NCBI GenBank assembly: GCA_900553435.1
Contig: USDC01000049.1
Location: 1 to 5,907, forward strand
From: an uncultured Mycoplasmatota bacterium
GTDB lineage: Bacteria > Bacillota_I > Bacilli_A > RF39 > UBA660
DNA length: 5,907 nt
Reading direction: 5' to 3'
Shown piece by piece: positions 1-5,518 of this stretch. The position numbers and the translations under genes are program-made. The notes under the pieces are model-generated. The model was not told where the DNA came from and made no database searches. It worked only from the letters and a program-made list of their open reading frames with translations. The first letter of the stretch is position 1. Each line of letters begins with the position of its first letter.

Positions 1-2326
1 CTATTATTTTTCTAAACACTTCATCTACTTCTTCCTCTGTAAGAGTTCTATCACTACTATTAAATGTCAAACTATAAGCAATAGATTTTTTATTTTTTTC
101 AATATGTTCTCCAACGTATAAATCAAATATATTTATATTAGTTAATATACCTCCACCATTTTTTCTAATTTCTTTAGTAATATTACTACTTTCAATGTCC
201 TCATCTATTAGAAAAGCAACATCTTTTACAATATCTGGATAAATTGAAGATTTTTGATATTTCAATGGTTTTACTCTTTTCATTAGTGAATTAAGTGAAA
301 GTTCACAAACATAAATTTCATCTTTATTTATACTTGGATGCACCCTTCCAATTATACCTACTTCTTTATTATCTATTAAAATGCTTGCTGATATTCCTGG
401 ATGCAAGTCTGTTATTACTTCTTTTTTAAAGTCGTATCTTTTATCAAAACCAAGTAAATTTAATATATTTTCTACCATACCTTTCATAAGATAAAAATCA
501 CAATTTTGTTTTGGTTTTAATGAGTTTGTATTATAAGTTCCTTTCATTAAAAACGCTATTTTTTGTTCTTCTTCTAAAGTTTTATCATATGTTTTAGATA
601 TTTCATAAATCATTATATCATTTACTTTACGAGCTTTATTATAAGAATATACACTTAATAGAGATGGAATTAAAGTAGTTCTAATAACACTCTTATCTTC
701 ACTTAATGGATTTGGTAAAATTATTTTTTCTTTTTTCTCATAATCAAACATATTGCTTAAGCTTGGTGAAGTTAAAGTATATGTTTTAACCTCATTAAAT
801 CCAAGTGCTCTAAGTCTTTTAGAAATTACTTTTCTATATTTTATATCTTTTGCATATTCTCCCTTTTTAGTCTCGACCTTAGGTAACGTAGAAACTAAGT
901 TTTGATATCCATAAAGTCTTCCAATTTCTTCTGCGATATCATTTACATTTGGATCTATATCTATTCTTCTTTTAGGAATTGTAACAGTAAATTTTTTGTC
1001 TTTTATACTATAAGGAAATCCTAATCTATGAAGTTCGAACTCCATATCTTTACTATCGATTGTAATTCCTAGCATTTTATTAATTTCTTCTGGATAAAAT
1101 TCAACAATGTTTTCTGTTTTATCTACTTTATCATAAACAACCGTTCCTGTTTCAATTTTTGCATCTGCATATTTTTCTAGCAAATAGCACGCTCTATCAA
1201 GTGCCATAAGAGTATACTCATAATTAAGTCCTTTACCATACCTTATACTTGCCTCGCTTTTTAAATTTAGTTTTGATGCTGTATTACGTATACTTACCGA
1301 ATCAAAAATTGCACTTTCAATTAAGATGTTTTTAGTGTTTTCAGTTACTTCAGTATTAAGTCCTCCCATTACTCCAGCAATACAAACAGGTTCTTTTCCA
1401 TTTGTTATAACAATATCACTTTGATTTAACGTCCTTTCTTTGTTATCTAAAGTTATAATTTTTTCATTTTCTTTAGCATCTCTTACAAGAATGTAATCAC
1501 CCAGTGCATCCTTATCAAAAAAGTGAAGAGGTTGACCAAACTCTAACATAACATAATTTGAAATATCTACTACATTATTAATTGGTCTCATTCCAAGTGA
1601 GATAAGTCTATTCTTAATAAATTCTGGAGATTCTTTTATTTTTACATCCTTAACCATTTTAGCAAGATAATAATTACATTTATCAGTTTTTACATCAACT
1701 TTAAAACTATTATTAATATCTTCTCCACTTGAATTATATGAAACATCCGGTAATTTTACTTCTTTATTTATAATTGCAGCGATTTCATATGCAAAACCAA
1801 TATGATAATAACAATCATTATTACGATGTTTATGTATATCAAGTTCATACAATGTTTGCGTTAAATTTAGATACACAAGAGGATCTTTTCCAACGGGTGC
1901 ATCATCTTCTAGTTCTTCAATTCCTCTATTATAATTTTCTTCAGTTTTTTCTTCCAAACCAAGTTCAAAAAGTGCACAAATCATTCCATTTGATTCCTCA
2001 CCTCTAATAGTGCTTTTTTTAATTACAAAATCACCTGGTAAAACTGCTCCTGGAAGCGCAACTATTACTTTTAAATTATCTCTTACATTACTAGCCCCAC
2101 AAATAATTTGCACTACTTCACTACCAACATCCACCATACAAATGTTTAAGTGGTCACTATTAGGGTGCGAACTACACTTTAGTATCTTACCAATAACTAA
2201 GTTATCTATATGATTTGTAATAACTTTTTCAATATTAATACCAGCTTCAGTTATCTTTACAGCAAGAGATTTTAAATCTTCTTCACTTATATCAATATAA
2301 TCTTTAACCCAATCTAAATTAATCAT
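1..2326 (-). CDS. pheT: Phenylalanyl-tRNA synthetase beta subunit, C-terminus cut by window edge
   Basis: This is the beta chain of the cytoplasmic (alpha-beta)2 phenylalanyl-tRNA synthetase, which binds tRNA-Phe and edits mischarged Tyr-tRNA. The frame is open from the ATG at 2326 to the window edge: 775 codons, against roughly 800 in the family, so about 15-25 residues are missing. Domains in order are an EMAP/OB-type tRNA-binding domain (about residues 40-150, with HPNSD and CGASN), the B3/B4 editing domain (about 210-370, with RPINNVVDISNYV, GQPLHFFD and SEASIRYGKG), the B5 domain (about 400-475, ending in an acidic DIAEEIGRLYGY signature near 463) and the FDX-ACB anticodon-binding domain (from about 690, YPDIVKDVAFLI). 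The frame was checked at several points from end to end and shows no frameshift. The start has a GAGAGG ribosome binding site inside the end of pheS, and ATGATTAA overlaps the pheS stop by 8 bases, so translation is probably coupled. The editing-domain Thr usual before Asn is Ser here (S256). Confidence 0.97.
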   Translation of the reverse strand, partial: MINLDWVKDYIDISEEDLKSLAVKITEAGINIEKVITNHIDNLVIGKILKCSSHPNSDHLNICMVDVGSEVVQIICGASNVRDNLKVIVALPGAVLPGDFVIKKSTIRGEESNGMICALFELGLEEKTEENYNRGIEELEDDAPVGKDPLVYLNLTQTLYELDIHKHRNNDCYYHIGFAYEIAAIINKEVKLPDVSYNSSGEDINNSFKVDVKTDKCNYYLAKMVKDVKIKESPEFIKNRLISLGMRPINNVVDISNYVMLEFGQPLHFFDKDALGDYILVRDAKENEKIITLDNKERTLNQSDIVITNGKEPVCIAGVMGGLNTEVTENTKNILIESAIFDSVSIRNTASKLNLKSEASIRYGKGLNYEYTLMALDRACYLLEKYADAKIETGTVVYDKVDKTENIVEFYPEEINKMLGITIDSKDMEFELHRLGFPYSIKDKKFTVTIPKRRIDIDPNVNDIAEEIGRLYGYQNLVSTLPKVETKKGEYAKDIKYRKVISKRLRALGFNEVKTYTLTSPSLSNMFDYEKKEKIILPNPLSEDKSVIRTTLIPSLLSVYSYNKARKVNDIMIYEISKTYDKTLEEEQKIAFLMKGTYNTNSLKPKQNCDFYLMKGMVENILNLLGFDKRYDFKKEVITDLHPGISASILIDNKEVGIIGRVHPSINKDEIYVCELSLNSLMKRVKPLKYQKSSIYPDIVKDVAFLIDEDIESSNITKEIRKNGGGILTNINIFDLYVGEHIEKNKKSIAYSLTFNSSDRTLTEEEVDEVFRKII

Positions 2327-3368
2327 TATCTATTTCCTCTCTATCAAATATTTTTACTTCTCTTAAGTCGGTATTGTAAAAAGTTCTTATATCTTCAATT
2401 TCATATTTTAACATTGCAAGTCTTTCTGCTCCAAAACCAAATGCAAACCCTGTCCAAACCTTTGGATCATACCCGCTCATTTTAAGTACATCAGGGTGTA
2501 CTATACCAGCTCCAGCAACTGTAATATATCCAGTGTTTTTACAAATATTACATCCTTTTTTATTACATTTAAAACAACTTATATCAACTTCAACAGATGG
2601 CTCGGTAAATTGATAATAACTTGGTCTAAAACGTGTTTCAACCTTTTCTCCAAATAATTTTTTTACAATAACATCAATTGTTCCCTTTAAATCAGAAAGT
2701 GATATATTTTTATCTACTAGTAGTCCCTCTATCTGCATAAATTGATGTGAATGTGTAGCATCATCATCATCTCTTCTATAAGTTTTACCAGGACAAATTA
2801 CTCTAACTGGCTTTTCTCCTTTTGCTTTTAACATTGTTCTAACTTGTACTGGAGAAGTTTGGCTTCTAAGTAAAAGCTCATCATCTTTTATATAAAATGT
2901 ATCTTGTGCGTCTCTAGCAGGGTGCCCTTTTGGGATATTAAGCATCTCAAAATTATATTTATCCTCTTCTATTTCAGGTCCATCTACTACATCATAGCCC
3001 ATACTCATACAAACTTCTTCAACATCTTCTATAAGTTTTTCTAAAATATTAGGTGCACCAATATTAACGTTAGTCGCAGGTAAACTAATATCAATTGACT
3101 CTTCCATTAGCTTTTTATTTATTTCATCTTGCTCAAATTTTTCTTTTAGCTCATCTAAGTTATTTGTTACTAATGTTTTAAATTCATTAATAATTTTCCC
3201 ATATTCTTTTTTTTCTTCTATAGATAAGTCTTTCATGTTTTTAGAATATTCAGTAACTATTCCTTTTTTTCCTAAATATTTTATCCTAATATTTTCAAGT
3301 TCATTTTTATTTGTTATTTTTTCATTTTTAAACTCTTCCATATTTTTTATAATATCTTCTTTTTTCAT
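2319..3368 (-). CDS. pheS: Phenylalanyl-tRNA synthetase alpha subunit
   Basis: This is the catalytic class II alpha chain; it activates phenylalanine with ATP and transfers it to tRNA-Phe together with PheT. It has 349 residues, a normal bacterial length. Residues 1-95 form the helical coiled-coil tRNA-binding arm. The catalytic core follows: GHPARDAQDTFYI (148-160), LRSQTSPVQVRTM (167-179), motif 2 around PGKTYRRDDDDATHSHQF (193-210) and motif 3 GFAFGFGAERLAMLKY (307-322). A zinc-type four-cysteine pattern (CFKC and CNIC, 265-276) is also present, as in Bacillus-type PheS. I chose the ATG at 3368 because a strong GGGAGG site lies 5-6 bases upstream. The same frame extends 19 codons further to 3425, but that stretch is the T-box antiterminator and is not family sequence. 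Expression should depend on the T-box leader just upstream. Confidence 0.98.
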   Translation of the reverse strand: MKKEDIIKNMEEFKNEKITNKNELENIRIKYLGKKGIVTEYSKNMKDLSIEEKKEYGKIINEFKTLVTNNLDELKEKFEQDEINKKLMEESIDISLPATNVNIGAPNILEKLIEDVEEVCMSMGYDVVDGPEIEEDKYNFEMLNIPKGHPARDAQDTFYIKDDELLLRSQTSPVQVRTMLKAKGEKPVRVICPGKTYRRDDDDATHSHQFMQIEGLLVDKNISLSDLKGTIDVIVKKLFGEKVETRFRPSYYQFTEPSVEVDISCFKCNKKGCNICKNTGYITVAGAGIVHPDVLKMSGYDPKVWTGFAFGFGAERLAMLKYEIEDIRTFYNTDLREVKIFDREEIDND

Positions 3369-3379
3369 TTTTTCCTCCC

Positions 3380-3570
3380 ATAAATAAAACTCATGACTTA
3401 AGGACGAGTTTACCCGCGGTACCACCTTAATTCATGAGTTACATGCATCTTTAAAAGTTAACGCCTTTTTTACGTATAGTCTAAATGAAGGTGAATTCAT
3501 AAAATTATATTTACCTGTTTACACCAACCACAGGCTCTCTTTAAAATATAAGCTTTTATTACTATTTCTT
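3380..3570 (-). promoter_or_regulatory. T-box leader (tRNA-Phe sensing) controlling pheST
   Basis: This 5' leader RNA senses uncharged tRNA-Phe and switches pheST on. Reading down the minus strand: the Stem I base is probably AUAGU (3565-3561) pairing with ACUAU (3480-3476). The conserved distal Stem I element GAGAGCC follows, with CCUGU (3534-3530) pairing with ACAGG (3518-3514) around the loop GGUUGGUGUAA. The Phe specifier UUC is at 3495-3493, followed by ACC. A Stem III-like hairpin covers about 3464-3445. The T-box sequence AAGGUGGUACCGCGG lies at 3428-3414, with CGUCCUU at 3406-3400 closing the antiterminator. The UGGU bulge that pairs with the tRNA acceptor end is intact. Specifier and downstream genes agree. 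The expression platform is unusual, because no classical strong terminator follows (see findings). Confidence 0.95.
3387..3411 (-). terminator. Weak candidate terminator of the T-box platform
   Basis: AAACUCG (3411-3405) can pair with UGAGUUU (3393-3387, one G-U pair) around an 11-base loop. The stem runs into UUUUAUUUAU (3389-3380). It would be exclusive with the antiterminator, because it uses the same CUCG bases. The stem is only 7 base pairs and AU-rich, so the terminator role is uncertain; masking of the pheS ribosome binding site is an alternative output. Confidence 0.4.
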
Positions 3571-3586
3571 CAAAACTACTGAAACA

Positions 3587-3615
3587 ATTTTAACACTATT
3601 CATTTGTATTTTCAA
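3587..3615 (-). promoter_or_regulatory. Promoter of the T-box-pheST operon
   Basis: TTGAAA (-35, 3615-3610), a 17-base spacer and TAAAAT (-10, 3592-3587), with the extended TGT in front, make a good housekeeping sigma site. The predicted start of transcription is near 3580, just ahead of T-box Stem I. The -35 box lies inside the last codons of the preceding small gene. No terminator was seen between that gene and the leader, so read-through from the upstream operon may also enter the T-box. Confidence 0.75.
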
Positions 3616-3988
3616 CTAATTTATTCTTTTTTCTAATATTTGTAAAACTAAGATTATCATTTAAATTAAATATTCTATTAATTTCACTTAAGTTATTTTC
3701 ATCAGCTTTTGAAATAATTTCAATTTTTATTTTAGCCGTTTTACTTTCAATATTAGAGTGTAATAATCTAAGTTGTGTAATAGTATCAGAGAGCGACATA
3801 TAATAATTAGCATGTTCTAAACTTAAAAGAATGAATGGTTTAGAAGCTTCCATTTTCTTTTCGACAGTTTGAATCGAATCTTTTAATATATTTATTTTTT
3901 CTTCTAAAATATTAAGTTTTTCAAACATTACCTTTATTTCTAAACCATATTCTTTATTAATTTTATCCAATGTCTCTTTACTATACAT
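3596..3988 (-). CDS. Small coiled-coil protein, fourth gene of an unknown operon
   Basis: I do not recognise this 130-residue protein. It has no signal peptide, no membrane segment and no cysteine. Residues 7-46 form a very regular heptad coiled coil with hydrophobic residues at 7, 10, 14, 21, 25, 28, 32, 35, 39, 42 and 46. A short break around ASKPF (48-52) follows, then a second helix (about 54-108). The tail (about 109-130) is polar and probably disordered. Residues 25-108 align without gaps to residues 24-107 of the 123-residue gene at 4270-4641. Shared features include LxxLEEK, YYxxLxxTxT and ExxLx[DE][VI]x[KR][VI][YF]N. The two are therefore probably paralogs. The gene starts 22 bases after the preceding stop, with an AGAGG site about 11 bases before the ATG. 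It ends with TAG in the pheST promoter region. Function is unknown; it could bind a partner through its coiled coil. Confidence 0.85.
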   Translation of the reverse strand: MYSKETLDKINKEYGLEIKVMFEKLNILEEKINILKDSIQTVEKKMEASKPFILLSLEHANYYMSLSDTITQLRLLHSNIESKTAKIKIEIISKADENNLSEINRIFNLNDNLSFTNIRKKNKLVENTNE

Positions 3989-4010
3989 TACTTAGTTTTC
4001 CTCTCAATTT

Positions 4011-4277
4011 CTATTTTTTAGTTGAAACAAATCCTTTATTTTTATGCTTTGTAATTTTATCTATAATTTCTTTTTTATATATTTCATTTGCTAAAGAAAC
4101 AGCTCTTTCGTTTAATTCATTTCTACTTTTAATTAAAGCCATTACACACACTTCATTTACAGAAGTTTCTTCTGATTCATTAACCATAGTTTCAATATTA
4201 CTTTCAAGATTCTTAATTGTTTTATTTAATGCCTTTAACTTTTCTTTTGCATTTGTAAGTTCTTCAATATTATTCAT
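4011..4277 (-). CDS. Small helical protein, third gene of an unknown operon
   Basis: I do not recognise this 88-residue protein. It appears to be an all-helical hairpin. Residues 7-31 carry a heptad pattern (L7, L14, L17, I21, L24, I28, M31), a short acidic linker NESEETS follows (33-39), and a second helix runs about 41-75. The C-terminal tail is basic. One cysteine (C44) is present, and there is no signal peptide or membrane segment. With a constant shift of 17 residues it lines up with the 123-residue neighbour upstream: L7/L24, EK 12-13/29-30, LI 48-49/65-66, L55/L72, EI 65-66/82-83 and K69/K86. It looks like a shorter, more diverged member of the same family. The ATG overlaps the previous gene's stop by 8 bases and has a strong AAAGGAG site inside that gene, which suggests translational coupling. 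Confidence 0.85.
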   Translation of the reverse strand: MNNIEELTNAKEKLKALNKTIKNLESNIETMVNESEETSVNEVCVMALIKSRNELNERAVSLANEIYKKEIIDKITKHKNKGFVSTKK

Positions 4278-4641
4278 TTATGTTTCTCTCCTTTGTAATT
4301 TGATTTTGAAAAAATGTTTTATTATAAACTTTAAAAACATCGCCAAGTTGATCTTCTAAACATAAAACATATAACTCTAATTTCTTTTCTAAAATTTCTC
4401 CTTGAACTCTAGCTAATATGATATCAAGTTTAGTTTTAGTTGAAATAAGATCAGTATAATAACTTTGTTTTGAAAATCTATAAATATTATATGTTTTTAA
4501 TTCAGCTATTTTACAACTAACATTAAAAGTTGATTCTTCTATTAATCTTTTTTTTTCTTCTAATTCTCTTAATTCAATTATTTTTTCATTAACGACATCA
4601 TTATTTAATGTCTGAAAATACTCTTCAATATTGCTTCCCAT
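4270..4641 (-). CDS. Small helical protein, second gene of an unknown operon
   Basis: I do not recognise this 123-residue protein. It is predicted all-helical, with a first helix about 13-48 containing LRELEEKKRL (24-33), a turn rich in Tyr and Ser (51-62), and a second long helix about 63-107. The tail (108-123) is polar. Cysteines lie at 43 and 94. No signal peptide or membrane segment is seen, so it is likely cytosolic unless exported by a dedicated route. It aligns without gaps to the 130-residue gene at 3596-3988, with about 20 identities over 84 positions counted by eye, many others conservative. Its ATG shares one base with the previous stop (TAATG), a typical coupled junction. The upstream ribosome site is weak (AAAGAAAGAG), so it may depend on translation of the first gene. 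Confidence 0.85.
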   Translation of the reverse strand: MGSNIEEYFQTLNNDVVNEKIIELRELEEKKRLIEESTFNVSCKIAELKTYNIYRFSKQSYYTDLISTKTKLDIILARVQGEILEKKLELYVLCLEDQLGDVFKVYNKTFFQNQITKERNINE

Positions 4642-4847
4642 TATTTATCTCTTTCTTTAAATTTTTTATATTTTCTTTGAAAAGACAATCCTAGATTTAA
4701 ATCTTCTAATTTTCTTTTTGTATATTTATCAGAATTTCCGCTTTCTTCAAATTTTTTATTGTAAATTTCTATTTGCTCAACTAACTTTTTTTCTTTTTCT
4801 TCTTGTTTTAAATTTTGAAAATTTTTATCAAGTACTGCTTTATTCAT
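4641..4847 (-). CDS. Small charged helical protein, first gene of an unknown operon
   Basis: I do not recognise this 68-residue protein. It is highly charged, with many Lys and Glu, likely helical at about 5-36, then a polar turn (ESGNSDKYT) and a basic C-terminal half ending KYKKFKERDK. There are no cysteines, signal peptide or membrane segment. It shows no convincing similarity to the three genes that follow. I prefer the ATG at 4847: GGTGATT (4857-4851) matches the GGTGAT part of an extended ribosome binding site (AGGAGGTGATC). The GTG at 4859 in the same frame would add only MVIF and would use that site as coding sequence. The gene is first in the operon, with a predicted leader of only about 14 bases. 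The basic tail could bind nucleic acid or an acidic partner, but that is speculation. Confidence 0.8.
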   Translation of the reverse strand: MNKAVLDKNFQNLKQEEKEKKLVEQIEIYNKKFEESGNSDKYTKRKLEDLNLGLSFQRKYKKFKERDK

Positions 4848-4850
4848 AAA

Positions 4851-4857
4851 AATCACC
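4851..4857 (-). promoter_or_regulatory. Ribosome binding site deciding the start of the first small gene
   Basis: GGTGATT ends 3 bases before the ATG at 4847. It pairs with the part of the 16S rRNA tail next to the usual GGAGG-binding core, so its effective spacing is normal. It favours the ATG over the in-frame GTG at 4859. Confidence 0.6.
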
Positions 4858-4867
4858 ACGGAGCATT

Positions 4868-4896
4868 ATTTTAACACATAAGAAAAGAAAAAGCAA
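4868..4896 (-). promoter_or_regulatory. Promoter of the four-gene small-protein operon
   Basis: TTGCTT (-35, 4896-4891), a 17-base spacer and TAAAAT (-10, 4873-4868) preceded by TGT form an extended -10 site. The 9-mer TGTTAAAAT is identical to that in the pheST promoter. The -35 box begins two bases after the T-tract of the frr terminator. The predicted start near 4861 leaves a leader of about 14 bases. Confidence 0.65.
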
Positions 4897-4898
4897 TT

Positions 4899-4919
4899 AA
4901 AAAAGTACCATTGGTACTT
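4899..4919 (-). terminator. Intrinsic terminator of frr
   Basis: AAGTACC (4919-4913) and GGTACTT (4909-4903) form a perfect 7-base-pair stem with a three-base loop. The run of T through 4899 gives the U-tract. It starts immediately after the frr stop codon (4921-4923). It acts on the minus strand only, since no T-run follows the hairpin on the plus strand. Confidence 0.85.
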
Positions 4920-4920
4920 C

Positions 4921-5460
4921 TTAAACAGTCATTAATTCTTGTTCTTTTTCTTTTAAATGTTCATCTACTATTTTATTATATTTATTGATTAAATCTTGAA
5001 TATCATTTTGATAATCTTCTTTTATATCTTCACTTATCTCAAGTTTCTTAACAGTGCTATTAGCTTCTTGCCTTATATTTCTAAGTGAAATTTTAGCTTC
5101 TTCAGCCATTTCCTTAACTTGTTTTACATATGTTCTTCTAGTTTCTTCAGTAAGTTCAGGAACAGTAAGTATTAAAGCTTCTCCTGTATTAGTAGGACTC
5201 ATGCCTAAGTCAGCTGCATATAAAGCTCTTTCCAAATCTTTTAACATACTTTTATCAAAAGGTTTTATAAGTAGTTCTCTAGCTTCAGGGATTGAAATTG
5301 TTGCAAGTGATTGAATTGGTGTTGGTGTACCATAATACTCAACCATAACACCTGTTAAAATATTAGGATTAGCTCTACCTGCTCGAACAGTAGTAAATCT
5401 ATTATCTAGACTTTCTATAGATTTTTCCATTTTAATTTTGACTTCATTTAAATCAAACAT
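4921..5460 (-). CDS. frr: Ribosome recycling factor
   Basis: RRF acts in the cytoplasm with EF-G to split the post-termination ribosome and release mRNA and tRNA. The protein has 179 residues, slightly below the usual 185. Family landmarks are visible throughout: FTTVRAGRANPNIL (22-35) in helix 1, the domain II segment EYYGTPTPIQSLATISIPEAR (41-61) and the YAADLGMSPTNTGEALILTVP stretch (81-101). The TEETRRTYVKQVKEMAEEAK helix (104-123), the SLRNIRQEA motif (125-133) and the C-terminal helix ending KEKEQELMTV complete the fold. Compared with typical members, a few residues appear missing after KKLE (138-141), which explains the short length. The ATG at 5460 has GAGGG at 5471-5467. The gene has its own promoter and terminator and is monocistronic here. 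The common pyrH and uppS neighbours are absent from the window. Confidence 0.98.
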   Translation of the reverse strand: MFDLNEVKIKMEKSIESLDNRFTTVRAGRANPNILTGVMVEYYGTPTPIQSLATISIPEARELLIKPFDKSMLKDLERALYAADLGMSPTNTGEALILTVPELTEETRRTYVKQVKEMAEEAKISLRNIRQEANSTVKKLEISEDIKEDYQNDIQDLINKYNKIVDEHLKEKEQELMTV

Positions 5461-5482
5461 ATTTTTCCCTCTTTCTTTTATA

Positions 5483-5511
5483 ATTATATCAACTAAAAAA
5501 AGGGAAGTAAA
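5483..5511 (-). promoter_or_regulatory. Promoter of frr
   Basis: TTTACT (-35, 5511-5506), a 17-base spacer and a perfect TATAAT (-10, 5488-5483) with the extended TGA in front form a strong vegetative-type site. It fills the 58-base gap between the tail-like gene and frr. No convincing terminator hairpin was seen for the upstream gene in this gap. Confidence 0.75.
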
Positions 5512-5518
5512 TAAAAAA

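Noticed and set aside
1774..2213. Two consecutive plus-strand reading frames (1774-2007 and 2010-2213)
   Set aside because: They lie antisense to the tRNA-binding and following part of pheT and have compositions typical of shadow frames.
3369..3425. A 19-codon N-terminal extension of pheS starting at 3425
   Set aside because: It reads through the T-box antiterminator, has no family similarity, and the ATG at 3368 has a strong GGGAGG site and the expected MKKEDI start.
4011..4277. A WXG100-type type VII secretion protein
   Set aside because: Size and helical hairpin form are similar, but no WxG motif or C-terminal export motif is present in this or the neighbouring small genes.
3970..4359. 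A plus-strand frame encoding a hydrophobic, Phe/Leu/Ser-rich protein that looks like a membrane protein
   Set aside because: It is the antisense of Lys/Glu-rich helical genes, which automatically reads as Phe/Leu/Ser; the minus-strand genes have ribosome sites and coupled junctions, and this frame does not.
4899..4919. A bidirectional terminator
   Set aside because: The hairpin is symmetric, but on the plus strand it is followed by CTTAAAC rather than a T-run, and no plus-strand gene precedes it.
5054..5314. A plus-strand frame of 86 codons
   Set aside because: Antisense shadow of frr.
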